This document shows, piece after piece, positions 24,679 to 36,079 of a DNA stretch of 64,000 nt; positions within the stretch are counted from its first letter, which is position 1; every line of letters begins with the position of its first letter. The stretch covers positions 1 to 64,000 of the forward strand of contig CAXKVR010000942.1 in the NCBI GenBank assembly GCA_964058845.1, in the 5' to 3' direction. The stretch comes from Carex sylvatica. Lineage: Eukaryota; Streptophyta; Magnoliopsida; Poales; Cyperaceae. The position numbers were made by a program, and so were the translations under genes. A model generated the notes under the pieces. That model was not told the DNA's origin, did not search any database, and worked only from the letters and a program-made list of their open reading frames with translations.

Positions 24679-27083
24679 ATGGCTCCCCTCACCCATATAC
24701 TTGCAATCACACTCTTAATTTTCTATTACACTTCTACAATTCTGGTTCTTGCAAAACAAACATATTGGAAGGATTGTCCCCCATTAAGATGCAGCAAGAA
24801 TGGACCCATAGTAAGGTTCCCATTCCTCCTCGACACCCAAGCACCGCACTGTGGCTATGATACGCTTGTCCTCTCTTGCTCAGGCAGCAACACAATCTTA
24901 AGACTCCCCTTTTCTGGTGACTACAACGTGACTTTAATAGACTACAAAAAGTCGTTGCTGGGGATTACAAGATACTCTTGGACCCTTAATTGTGCGTGGT
25001 CTCAAATTGTTGAGCCCAATGTTACCGCCTCTCTCTTCATTCATCCTTTTCCCGCAGATCTAAGTTGGTTTGATTGCTCAGACGTTCTTTCCTCTTTCTC
25101 AGAGTATGAGTATCTAGCCGGTCCCATCTCGTGTCTTGGGTCTGAAGGCAGCTCCATCTATCTGGCCTGGGCTTATACTGGCACTGATGAGCTTCCTTAC
25201 ACCTGCACCATGATTAGAAACAGCACCTTGTTTACTGGACCCAAAGTATCACATCGAGATTGGGGATACAATCCTTCAACGTCTGCTGAATTCCAAGATG
25301 TGATTAGAGACTTTGCAGAAATACCAGTCATTGCTCTGTATTGGCAGGATGAGTTGATCAACTGCAGCATGTGCGAGACGAAATGGTGGCATCATTGTGA
25401 ATACAACCACGAAACAAAAAGATCATTTTGTCGAGGTGAACTTATAAGTTGACCTTTCTTATAATAATTTGGATGATGATTTTCACTTTGATTCTTTACT
25501 GCTGATCAGTACAAGATTTACAATGTTTATCAATATCATCTAGCACAAATTAAAGAATATCTTATTTATTATACTTGAAGTGAAAATAAAGTGACACAAA
25601 AATTTTCTGAATTATTGATACTAGCTACTGGCCTATTGGTTTGATAATAAGTTATAAATTCTTAATTTTTTCATTTGACATCAAGTGTCCATACTGTGCC
25701 ATTTCGTCCTTTCTATTCAACTTCAAGCAACAGCTTGAAGAAATTCCAAATTTTACTTTGGTTTTCTGTTTCAAAATATGCCAGCTAGATACAAGTCTAA
25801 CTAATTTCTACATTTAATTTCAAATATAGTTTGCAAAAAGAACAAAATTTAAATTACTCTTGAATATAACTTATAAACCTTTTGATTTTTCTTTTTCAGA
25901 ATCAAAGATGTTGCTGAAAGCCGGTATGATCACTCAACTACGTACTCGTGCTATTATGCTCATGGATTAGATTTGATTATATTTTATTTAGCTTAACCCT
26001 AATATTCTTCTTTTTTCATTAGGTGCATCCGTGGGAACAGCATCCCTTCTTCTTTTAGGAGGCTTTGCTTTCTTCTATCTATGTCACCAGTCTAGGAAAA
26101 AGAAAAACATTCGTCAGAAAATCGAACAATTCCTGAGAAGCTACAGGGTGATGAATTCCACACGATACACATACGGTGATCTCAAAAAAATGACGAATAG
26201 GTTCAATAAAAGAATAGGTGGTGGGGCATTCGGGTCAGTCTTTAAGGGGGAGTTGCCTAACGGAATTCCAGTAGCTGTAAAGATGCTACATAGACCTTGG
26301 GGTGGAGAACAATTTGTAAATGAAGTCACCACCATTGGAAGAATTCACCATGTACATGTTGTTCGCCTTTTGGGGTTTTGTTCTGAAGGAACAAATCAAG
26401 CACTTGTTTATGAATTCATGGAGAATGGGCCACTAGATAAGTACATATTCTCCACAAGATGGAGAAATCGCCAATTTAGCATGGAAGAGATGCTTGTAGT
26501 TGCCATGGGCATTGCAGAGGGTATCGAATATTTACACCAGGGTTGCGACCAACTCATTCTTCACTTTGATATCAAGCCCCACAATATATTGCTTGACCAT
26601 AATTTGGTTCCTAAGATCTCTGATTTCGGTCTCTCCAAGCTTTGTCCCAAGGATCAGAGCGACTTGACCATAAGTGCTGCTAGGGGTACAATGGGTTATC
26701 TTGCTCCAGAAATGTACTCAAGAAACTTCGGAGCAGTCTCTTACAAATCAGATGTTTATAGTTTCGGTATGTTGATTTTGGAGATGATAAGTGGAAGAAA
26801 GAACATCGACCCATTCAGAGAGGGAGGCGTTCAGGGTGAAGAAGTATACTTCCCAGAGTGGATTTATGAACAATTAGCTCAACGAAATGATTTTTGTCTA
26901 GTTCAAGATGTGGGAGGCAATGAAGAAATTGCAAAAAAACTGGCCATTGTGGCATTATGGTGCATCCAATGGAGTCCACAGGATCGACCTTCCATGACGA
27001 GAATAGTTCAAATGTTGGGGGAGAATTTGCATAATTTACAATTTCCCCCAAACCCTGCAATCCCTTCTTCATACATTGATTAG
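24679..27083 (+). CDS. LRK10L / Lr10-like receptor protein kinase, type 2, copy 2 (three exons, 613 aa)
   Basis: Exons 24679-25435, 25900-25923 (24 nt) and 26023-27083 join in frame with the same phase-1 introns as the gene at 16238. The start Met opens the signal MAPLTHILAITLL. The ectodomain repeats CSKNGPIVRFPF ... CGYDTLVLSC, DCSD ... ISCLG and CSMCETKWW ... C. The membrane segment is about 262-281. The kinase has GGGAFGSV near 326, Lys 347 in VAVK, HFDIKPHN near 441 and DFG near 461. It differs from copy 1 by shorter ectodomain and tail segments and one residue fewer after the VAVK lysine. It appears functional. The two genes face the same way, about 6 kb apart, and look like a recent tandem pair. 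Confidence 0.9.
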
Positions 27084-27810
27084 TCATACATTGATGCTTT
27101 GTATTAGTCATACATGGATGCTAGTTAGGTAGCTAGCTGGTATTAGTCATACATGGATGCTTTGAATTATCTTTTTTTTTTTAAATAAGATAGGGGTCAA
27201 ACCCCTAATCTTATATTTTATTTATAAATTAAATATAAGATACAATCAAAAGAGTCAAAAAGTAAGAAATTGCTCAATGAGTATTGAGCAAAGATAATAC
27301 ACGGAGAAGTATTCTCTTTTTCTATATCATTTTTTCTTTTAGAAGGATGGGTCTTTTCCCATAGACACGGAGAGCATTTTCTTTTTTCTCTTAGATTAAA
27401 GGCTAGTTCTCCCTTTGCCAATACTATTATTTTGTTCCTTTTTACAAATAAATAGCATTGTTACTATAGTTAATTATTACTGTAATATTTCTTCGATAAA
27501 TATGTAATTTGGTGGGTTCTTTTTTCCCTTTTATAGTTCGGTTTTATCAATTTTTTTTTTTTTTTGTGTTAATGAGAATTTAACAGTGGCTCTACCAATT
27601 AATTGGGGGAAAAATATAAAAATTGATGCATAATTCAAGAAGCATGGATTTGTGCAATGTAAAGGCTCCAGTGCCTATTTAAATAATAGGCTATAGGGAT
27701 TCCCTAGAGGTCACATCAATATTTTAATAGAATTTTTTTTTATAAAGAGAATTTAATAAAAGTTGAAGTCAAGTCGATATATGACTTTGATTATCCAAAA
27801 TATCTTACAT
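27084..27810. other. 3' flank of the type 2 copy with an insertion, then the start of the next gene's upstream region
   Basis: No gene. TAGTCATACATGGATGCT is repeated two to three times at 27083-27162. Relative to the 3' flank of copy 1, about 150 bases are inserted after 27165; they include AGGGGTCAAACCCCT, a perfect palindrome, and are of unknown type. CCCTAGAGGTCA near 27702 matches the upstream region of the gene at 1812. Confidence 0.4.
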
Positions 27811-27972
27811 ATCCTCTGAAATATCTCACTGTGTGTGTGACGGACGTGTACGGTGCCTATTTGGGGATTCGCATGGGGCAGTATTATTTATGCTTCGAGA
27901 TTCGTGCAGAATGTATGTGAACGGTTGAGATTTTCCAAAAAGTCACGCTCGTGGTGAGATATCTTAGAGGAT
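27811..27972. mobile_element. Small MITE in the promoter of the second type 1 kinase
   Basis: The ends ATCCTCTGAAATATCTCAC and GTGAGATATCTTAGAGGAT are complementary except for two positions over 19 bases. The 162-bp interior is GC-richer than its surroundings. Homology with the promoter of the gene at 1812 is broken here and resumes just after, so the element inserted about 100 bases upstream of the TATA box. No certain target duplication was seen. Confidence 0.65.
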
Positions 27973-28121
27973 GCAAATTCAAAATAATGTGCACATCAAT
28001 ATCAAGGAAAATTCATAGATTGATAAAGATTTGTCCTCATTTTCATTGCTACTTGTTCATCATATACACCATCTATAAAAACCATTATATGCTAACCAAT
28101 AATAAAAAATAATTAAGAAGA
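27973..28121 (+). promoter_or_regulatory. Core promoter of the second type 1 receptor-kinase gene
   Basis: TATAAAA lies at 28074-28080, 42 bases before the ATG. The block GTGCACATCAATATCAAGG near 27989 is shared with the promoter of the copy at 1812. Confidence 0.6.
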
Positions 28122-30879
28122 ATGAAATTCTTAAACTTGCTCATTGTTCTCTTCCTCTTTTACAATATTTTTGGCAGTTCCAGATCTTCTTCATGTGGAG
28201 ACCTTGGTGACATCACTTATCCTTATCATCTTTCCGGAACATGCAAGCAGAAGGCCTATGAGTTGCAGTGTGATGGAAACGACACTGTTTTATACATTGG
28301 GGCCACCAAATATCTTGTTAAAGATGTGTCATTCGAAAGTAAGACACTTAGGGTTGTTGATCCTGAGTTAGCAATAGGGGGCTGCCGCTTACCAAACCAG
28401 ACTTTGGGTTCTAATATATTTACTTGGTATACGACCAGTTTATTTAATAGTACTGTTATCAACTTCTTCAATTGTACCGAAGAACTAGAAGACTCAATGT
28501 ACAAGCAAATAGATTGTTTGGATGGGCCTCGCTCAAGAATTTATGCTGCATATACTTACTATGGAGAGGTGGATAGCACCCCCAAGTCATGCAGATATGT
28601 GGGATTGACAGAAGCCCAATCTGAGGTGAAAATGCGTTGGAACAATACGGATGGTGTTGATATGATGCAGATGCTGAAACAGGGATTTGTTGTAAGCTGG
28701 GATTTCAATCTAAGCTGGAATTTCGATCTTGCAGGATACAATGAGAGGTGCTCTGTTTTGCAGTATTGCTGGAGAGATTCCCGAGGGTAAACATAAATTT
28801 CTATCTTTTAATGTTTGTTAGCATCCATTGACTGCTGTAAACTTGAGATACAGCATTAATTGAACAGTCACTAATAAATCACTTAAAAAGTTACTTCAAA
28901 AAGACTATCACCTAAGAAATAAATCACTATAATAACCTTGTCTCTTACAAATTTTGTTGTCAATGCAGTTACTTCCCGAATGTCAATTATTCAACTATTG
29001 GTGGCCTGCTGTTTGAGTATCTTATCAGTCAGCCATTCTTTTTGGAATGCATTTATTCCTCGCAAGAAAGTATGATAGGTGAAAGGTATCCTAATTCGCA
29101 TGTGGTTTTTGGTTTCATGCTCGTATTGCTTCTTCTTCTGGACATTCTTTTCATTTTATTAGGTAAGCAACCTTTCTAAATGAATCCCCTCTTCCTGACA
29201 TAGCCACACATGTACATCTCCTTTATGTTATAGTTACTGGTCATAAAAGAAAGTGGAATCTCCATATTTACATCACTTCCAATTTTAAATTAACAAGGAT
29301 TGATGTAAGTAACATTGGCATGCAGTTGGTGTTATTATTAAAGCATTTGGCCCAAAAACACAGTCAATTAATTTTCAAGCTCTCCTCTGTGAAAAAAAGG
29401 GAAAAATAACAGGTGACCAAAACACATTAATAGTCTGAGTAAGGACCAAATGTGATCAATTTTAAGTGCATTGCTAAAAAACAATCAATTACACAATTAA
29501 ATGTGGCTGACATCAATGGATGAAGTCATGATGTGGTATAGAATGAGAAGTAATTTCATAATTATTTTATACTTTAATCATACTTTTACAGTTTTTTTTT
29601 ATGTTTAGAAGTATTATTTTAGAGGCATAGTATATAAATTTTGGACAAGAAGCGTGTTTTCTTAGAAAAAAAAAATTCATAGTTGTTTCATTTCAATCAT
29701 CGCTTTCTTTGAATCCATTGCATTTCAATTATCCATGACCTTATTTTAAACTTTATTGCAGTACTAAGACTCACATTGGTCCCACTGGCAATATTTTCGT
29801 TTCTTCTTCACAAGTACAAGCGAGTTTCTCTATCAATCAACTCGGTCGAGAAGTTTTTGCGGAAACATGAGATGCTTTCCGTTAGACGGTATGATTTCAT
29901 AGAGATCGCTATAATGACAAACCACTTCAGAGAAAAGCTTGGGCAAGGTGGCTTTGGATCAGTTTACAAAGGAAAGCTCTTCAATGGTTGTCAGGTCGCT
30001 GTCAAAATATTGACAAATTCGTTCGGTGATGGTGATGATTTCATCAGCGAAGTGGCCACAATCGGTAGCATTCACCATGCAAATATAGTGCATCTTATTG
30101 GGTTTTGCTCGGAGGGCTCAAAGCAGGCACTGGTGTATCCTTATATGCCAAAGGGCTCACTTGACAAGTATATCTTCTCTTCAAGTAACAGTATTTTTTC
30201 AATAGAAAAAAGAAGAGAGATAGCCCTAGGCATTGCACGAGGTATAGACTACCTTCATCGTGGGTGTCAAATGCAGATATTGCACTTTGACATAAAGCCT
30301 CACAATATCCTATTGGATCATGACTTGACTCCAAAAATTTCTGACTTTGGACTTGCCAAATTATACTCTAGAGAATATAACTTGGTCACACTCAGCACGG
30401 CACGAGGTACAATAGGATATATAGCTCCTGAGCTAATATCCAGGGCCTTTGGTGTGATATCATACAAGGCAGATGTTTATAGTTTTGGGATGCTACTCAT
30501 GGAGATGGCGAGTGGAAGAAGAAATGTCAATAATCATGCAGAGAGCTCGAGCCAAGTCTATTACCCGTCATGGATCTACGACCAGATGAAACTTGCAGAT
30601 GAGGCACTTAATAATAATTTGCACAATAGTGTTGCACAATTTGGGGAAATAGAAGGAATCCTACATAAGGTTGCCTTGTGGTGCATTCAAATGAGGGCAT
30701 CTAATCGCCCCTCCATGAGTAGAGTAATAGAGATGCTACAGAGTGATGCGGATAGCTTGGAGATGCCACCGAAACCTTCCACATCATGCTTGCCAGATGA
30801 GGTTTCAATGAGATGCTCCAAAAATGATTCATGTAGCATAGAGCTGTCAGCTATATCAGAGGAAATTAGTTTTCTTTGA
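28122..30879 (+). CDS. LRK10L / Lr10-like receptor protein kinase, type 1, copy 2 (three exons, 658 aa)
   Basis: Exons 28122-28786, 28969-29162 and 29762-30879 join in frame (phases 2 and 1) to 658 residues. The signal MKFLNLLIVLFLFYNIF leads into a Cys-rich ectodomain beginning SSCGDLGDITYPY, with FFNCTEELED and several N-glycosylation sites. The hydrophobic region spans the exon 2/3 junction (FGFMLVLLLLLDILFILL, then LVPLAIFSFLLHKYKR). The kinase has GQGGFGSV near 347, Lys 368, HFDIKPHN near 461 and DFG near 481, giving a complete non-RD kinase. Over 223 bases of the kinase exon it is identical to the copy at 1812, while nearby sequence differs every 10-30 bases. A plasma-membrane receptor is inferred. 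Confidence 0.9.
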
Positions 30880-31839
30880 TTAAACAAAAAAAATCTATAT
30901 GAACACGTGTTGTATCCCAAGTATCTATGTACCTAATGTAACTTGGTTAATTAACCGGCATGCAGCATTATAAGGAAAACCGGCGTGCAGCTTTTCAATA
31001 TACACAAGGCAGAGAGTATTTTTTTGCATTCATTTCTTGTAAAACTAAATTGTTCAAAATTGTTAGATATTATTGATGATATATAGCTATATTAAAAATT
31101 GAAGGGGCTTATATGGAAAACAAATTTACTCCTACCGTATAACGGGCGGAGAGCGCAGTACAGTTGGCAAAAACTAATAACAAGTGAAAAATGGGAGTTG
31201 TTAAAGCAAAGGCACGTTTGACTCATCTATCAATGTGCTGTATAAACTCCTCGCCTTTTTCTGATCCGCAGGATCAAATTTCAATGGTCACGATGTGCTT
31301 ATCCCTTGTTTTAAGGGAGGAGATGTGGCACTATTCCCAAATGTTCCTGCAATATTGTAATGTATTTTAAGATGCAGAGTGATCGAACTTTTGATGAATT
31401 ATTCGCGAATAATTTTATGAATTATTCCTGATTTTTTTTATCTCTTTAAAGATTGAGACATCCGATATTCCAAATTATTTTTAAGTCATTTTCAAATTAT
31501 ACCCAAATTACGAATTTTCATTCCACCGAACTGAATTAAAATAATTCATTTGTCATTCGGGTTAAAAAAAAAAATTAAGCTTTGTAAACATGTTAAGTTA
31601 CCGCCACATTTAATAAAAAATTAGGAGAGAGAAAGGAACATATGTTGTGGTTATTTAAACGCGTGACACGCAGAAGACAAGACAGGTTAAGTAAACCTGG
31701 TGATCCGTCTTAAAGCCAATTAATTATTAGATCATTTGAGGCCACCACACGATAAGTAACACAATCTTCGTCACAAATAATGTCTACAGAATTTCTAATT
31801 GCAGAAAGGTACTGAATTTCTAATCTTCGTCACCACTTC
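30880..31839. other. 3' flank of the type 1 gene
   Basis: No gene. Bases to about 31370 match the 3' flank of the gene ending at 5537 (AGAGCGCAGTACAG, GTTAAAGCAA, GGATCAAATTT). The rest is AT-rich. TCTTCGTCAC occurs on both sides of the following MITE. Confidence 0.4.
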
Positions 31840-32038
31840 GGAGTAGGTCCGATGCCCATGGGACCTACTTTGGTTCGATGGGTGATCTGGCCATCCAATT
31901 TCATCAAGAATCGTGCATTCCTATTAAAATCTTTATGAGTTTTTATCACTTTTCGTGCTCACAGATCTTAATGATAATCGTACGGTGATAGAGCTAATTG
32001 AACCTAAAAGTAGGTCCAATGCCCATCGGACCTACTCC
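31840..32038. mobile_element. MITE with 33-bp terminal inverted repeats
   Basis: It starts GGAGTAGGTCCGATGCCCAT and ends with the near-complement ATCGGACCTACTCC preceded by AAAAGTAGGTCC. The 199-bp element is non-coding. I could not define a target duplication, so the superfamily is open. Confidence 0.65.
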
Positions 32039-32795
32039 TATCTTCTTCGTCACATACCATATTTTTTCCCATTCTTTCAGATCTACCCAACTTCATCTGT
32101 GTGAGTTCTTCATCTGCCAGCTCCCCGCCAGTTTAATTAATCCAATTTTTACTATCAGATTAAACACCAATCTCCTAATGCATCAATGGGATATTCCAGG
32201 AAATTTTATTTGGTAAAGAATGGTACTTAACATAAAAGTATACTCTATATATTATGGGAATGAATTTAAAATAAAATAAAATCAAACTCAAAATCTCGGT
32301 CCAACCGTCCGGTTTAGTCTGATTTTTATAACACTAACCACAAGAGAATTTCAACCGAACTTTGAACTTTTGTAACATCCCACGAAATAGATATTGTCTT
32401 ATTTCATTTATTATTAAATTATTTTTATTTCTCCCTTGGTTAACTATTTCCTAATAATATAAATTATTAACAGTAAAAAGTTTGGCACATCAATTCCCAG
32501 ATACGACTGCATCAGAAGACCTCGAATTCTAAAGTCAGCTGGACTTGTGTGCAATTTTATACTCTTAAGAGCGTAATCCATATCCACAATTTACGAAAGG
32601 CCTAATTTTGTTACTTTTTTTAATGAAAAATTATTTAAGCTGGATGCATGTGCAATTTAATACTATAATCTTTTTAAACAGAACAAAGCCCAATTTACAA
32701 CAGGCCAGTGCTTTTTCAACTTTTATGAATTTTATTTTTTACAAACATATTTATTTATTGGATGCTGTTGATTGGAAAACTACACAAAATTATAT
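32039..32795. other. Spacer with downstream-flank homology and a possible LTR fragment
   Basis: TGTAACATCCCACGAAAT near 32372 looks like a truncated Ty3-type LTR start. The block about 32510-32710 (CTCAGCTGGAC-like phrase, TGCAATT, AACAAAG, CCCAATT) resembles 61945-62130, which also lies 1.6-1.9 kb downstream of a type 1 kinase copy. No gene. Confidence 0.4.
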
Positions 32796-32970
32796 GAGGA
32801 GGGTTCAAATGCACTCAAATTTTTGTGCACCTAAATGCATTCTATTTTTTATCTTCATTTTCAAAGTCAAAACAGTTAATCCAAACCGTTAGATGAGATC
32901 TATAAATTAAGATGTGCTTGGAGATCAAATTTTATATTTTTTGGAATTTTTTTATTATTTTTTTAGATTT
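32796..32970. mobile_element. Half of a foldback MITE
   Basis: GAGGAGGGTTCAAATGC, AATCCAAACCGTTAGATG and TGTGCTTGGAGATCAAATTT match one arm of the foldback family. The second arm is missing. Confidence 0.5.
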
Positions 32971-33067
32971 ATTGAGAATTCGTCTTGTCTATTATAGAAA
33001 TAGGTGACAAATTACAAATGAGCAGGTATGGGCCGGCACAAATTATTTTATTTGCAATCCACCCAAC

Positions 33068-33601
33068 TAGGGGTGTTCATCGGTTCGGTTCGGTGCCTAG
33101 TTGTTCATCGGTTCGGTTCGGTTTGGTTGAAACCGAACCAAACTTGGCAAACCAAAGTTATAATTCGGTTTTAAAAATAGAACCGAACCGAACCGAATCG
33201 AACCGAAGTTTTATTTCGGTTTGTTCGGTTAGTTCAGTTCAAATCGAAATATATTAATTTTTTTATTTAAAACAATTGATTTATAATAAACCGAAGTATA
33301 TTAAGAAATAAACTGGAGTATTAAGAAATAAACTAAGATATTTAGAAATAAATCAAGTATTTAAAGCAATTGATTAAGAAATAAATCGGGGTGGTTCGGA
33401 TCAAATTTATATTATATGAAAGTTCGGTCGGTTCGGTCATTTCGATTTTGAAAATTTTCAAACCAAACCGAACCGTAGTTATAATTCAGTTTTGAAAAGC
33501 CAACCGAACCGATCCAACAAACCAAAATAACCGAACCATTTAAACCGAACTAATTCGGTTCAATCCAAAACCGATTAAACCGAACCGTTTGAACACCCCT
33601 A
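33068..33601. mobile_element. hAT-type MITE with an 8-bp target duplication
   Basis: The 534-bp element starts TAGGGGTGTTCATCGGTTCG and ends CCGTTTGAACACCCCTA. CACCCAAC flanks it at 33060-33067 and 33602-33609, an exact 8-bp duplication as made by hAT transposases. The interior is full of CGGTTCGGTT words in both orientations, typical of hAT subterminal repeats. There is no transposase; the open frame inside is an artefact of the repeats. Confidence 0.85.
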
Positions 33602-33774
33602 CACCCAACTATGTATATAATATTCACAAAATAATTATTTTATTTAGATTTTGAAGATGCACTCTCACATGAAAGCATTGTTTTGTCAGGAGACAAAATA
33701 ATGGTTCTCAATGGGCCAACAAAAATTATTTGCTTAGCTTCTATTTATTATATACTTTATATAAGTTTTTTTAA

Positions 33775-34377
33775 TGTCCTATACTATCATCATTTTTTGA
33801 AAAAATTCATCCGATCATCAATGGGCCGGTATGGGCCGGCATTCTGATTTTGTCCGATTTTCACTAAATTTCTAGCTGAGATATTATATGGCGAGACCAC
33901 CTCAGGATCATAGACCTCATGGGTAACTAAATTTCCTGCTTCGTAAAATTTGTTAAGTTACTGCTGTATTAAATCAGAGAGAAGAACATGGAAGACGTGT
34001 AATGGCCACATGCTCCTTTGGGACCCACACTGTCTCTATTTGCCAACACATGCACAAAAGCTGAGGAGAAAAAGATAAATAAAGTATGTGTCAGGATCTT
34101 TTATGGACGAGTAAGCATGGCCATCCGTGTTGAAGACAAATAATAATTGATTTTTTAAATTGCAAAAAAAATACAAAACATTGTTTTAAACTTATATATC
34201 TTATATCGGTTTAAGATACTTTTTTTCAGAATGCTTGTCTTGATTTTTAGCAACAAAATGATGACAATATTGAAAAACTTTTTTTTTTAACCATTTTTAC
34301 ATTTTTTTTCTATTTTTGTGTGCTGATAATTATAATAAAGAATATATAGTGATGTCTCGAATTGAACGTACCAATCA
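33775..34377 (+). repeat. Left copy of a direct duplication bounding the 13.5-kb block
   Basis: From GTCCTATACTATCATCAT to CGTACCAATCA, this matches 47873-48246 closely. The right copy lacks about 220 bases (around 34050-34270) and carries a short extra phrase near 47930. No coding. Confidence 0.7.
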
Positions 34378-35510
34378 CCGACATTTTTATTTTTATCTAT
34401 TTTAAAAAAATAATTAATAAAAATAACCAGAGTGTGATAAAAAAATTAAAAATGCCCAAACGCAAAAATAATCCGCAGTTGCGAATTCTTATTTGAAACT
34501 ACAGAAAAAAAAAAAAAAGCACGGTTCCGAATTTTTATTCGAAACCGTGAAAAAAATCCACGGTCCCGAATAAAAATTCGCACCCCCGAATAAAAATTCA
34601 GGAATAATTTAAAGGGAGCTCAGGGATGACTAATTCGCACCGCGGAAAAAACAAAATTTGTTAGAAGAAAATAAAAATTAAATTCAACCCGATAAGAAGA
34701 AAAACAGAGGAGGACAGCTGAGTAGTTTAATTTAGAATAATTCTGAAATATATTTAAAGGGAGCCCAGGGATGACTAAACTACCAATAGATATTAAATTA
34801 GTAATTGTATCTGCTAAATGTATTTTGTACTTTAGTGATTAATTAGAACTTCACTTTATAACTATGAAGATTTGAGTTTAAATTTTAATTGTGACACTAC
34901 ATAATGCATTTTTTTAATTCAGCTCCCTAATTTTAATTTTGAATTATGTGGTTCGTTTTCAAACAAGCAGAGATGACTTGGTGACTAGTATTGCTGCTGT
35001 TGATGCGTAAACTTCCAAGTCAATGCAGGTATCAATTAATTAGTACTATTCCAACTACCAATTAGTCGGCACTATTTTCTTGCTTCTCGTTCATTCTTCA
35101 TTATTTTCTACCTATCTATTAATTCTCTACTATATGTGACAGTATAATGATATGCACGTAAAGAGAAATGAAATATAAGAAAATAAAAGAAAACTGGACG
35201 CGCTGCATGCTATAATCTACTTTTTCAAATATAATAATGGAAATATTAAAAAACTATTGTCACATATCATATTTTAATCATTTACGATATGTATAATATA
35301 ATTAAATATGGTAAAATTAAACTAATTTTTGCATATGAAAATATACATTCTTCCAATAATTAAAAAAGTAAAATTAAAATTAAACTTATTTGTACGATAT
35401 ATAACTGATGAATTTGAATGATTGAGAATTCACCGACATTTTTAAAAATACCCAAAAAAAAAAACAAATTGTTAAAAATAACAGGGTTCCAGCCAAATTT
35501 TTAAAAATGC
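34378..35510. other. Left arm upstream of the plant mobile domain gene
   Basis: No gene. TCACCGACATTTTTA occurs at about 34375 and again near 35430. Near 34505-34605 short inverted words around CCGAATTTTTATTCG recur three to four times. The block 34690-34890 (GGACAGCTGAGTAGT, AAAGGGAG) is similar to 57940-58120, a dispersed repeat. The rest is AT-rich. Confidence 0.4.
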
Positions 35511-35750
35511 CCTGACCGCCTAAAAATTAGGCGGTCCGGAATTAAAATTCCTAACCGCCTAAAAATGGGGCGGTCCGGAATTTTAATTCCTGACCGCCAA
35601 AAAATGGGGTGGTCCGGGCCTATAAATAACCCTCCACAGAACTTTCTCTCTCCTCACAATTCATTTTCTAAAAATCTCACTCTCTCTCCTCCCCACCCGA
35701 ATTTCTCCTCTTTTTTCTCCTCTCTTCTTCTCTCTTCTTCCAATTTGCAA
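35511..35750 (+). promoter_or_regulatory. Promoter and leader exon of the plant mobile domain gene
   Basis: Three consecutive 45-base repeats at 35511-35615 each carry GACCGCC, a spacer, GGCGGTCCGG and AATTCC. A TATA box (TATAAATA, 35621-35628) follows directly. A CT-rich leader ends at GCAA followed by the donor-like GTAAGT at 35751. A matching acceptor (CGTAG) lies at 38628, two bases before the ATG. The leader intron is therefore predicted to be about 2.88 kb. Confidence 0.6.
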
Positions 35751-36079
35751 GTAAGTCCCTATATATATTTGAAATTTCATTTGTAGTGTAAAAAAATTAT
35801 AGATTAGTCAAATTAAGTTAGTTAGTGCTAATTAGTTATAATTGTGATTATTTAATTACGGTACCAATTTAGTGGTAATTAGCATTAATGTAGGTACCAA
35901 AAATATTTAAAATTAGTGATAATTATGGTACCAAAGTTAGTTTTAATTTTATTTATAATTATGATTATTTTATTACGGTACAAATTTAGTGGTAATTAGC
36001 GTCAATTAGGTACCAAAAATATTTGAAATTAGTGATAATTATGGTACCATAGTTAGTTTTAATTTTATTTTGAATTATT

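Noticed and set aside
32985..33257. 90-residue open frame
   Set aside because: Produced by the CGGTTCGGTT repeats of the hAT MITE; not coding.
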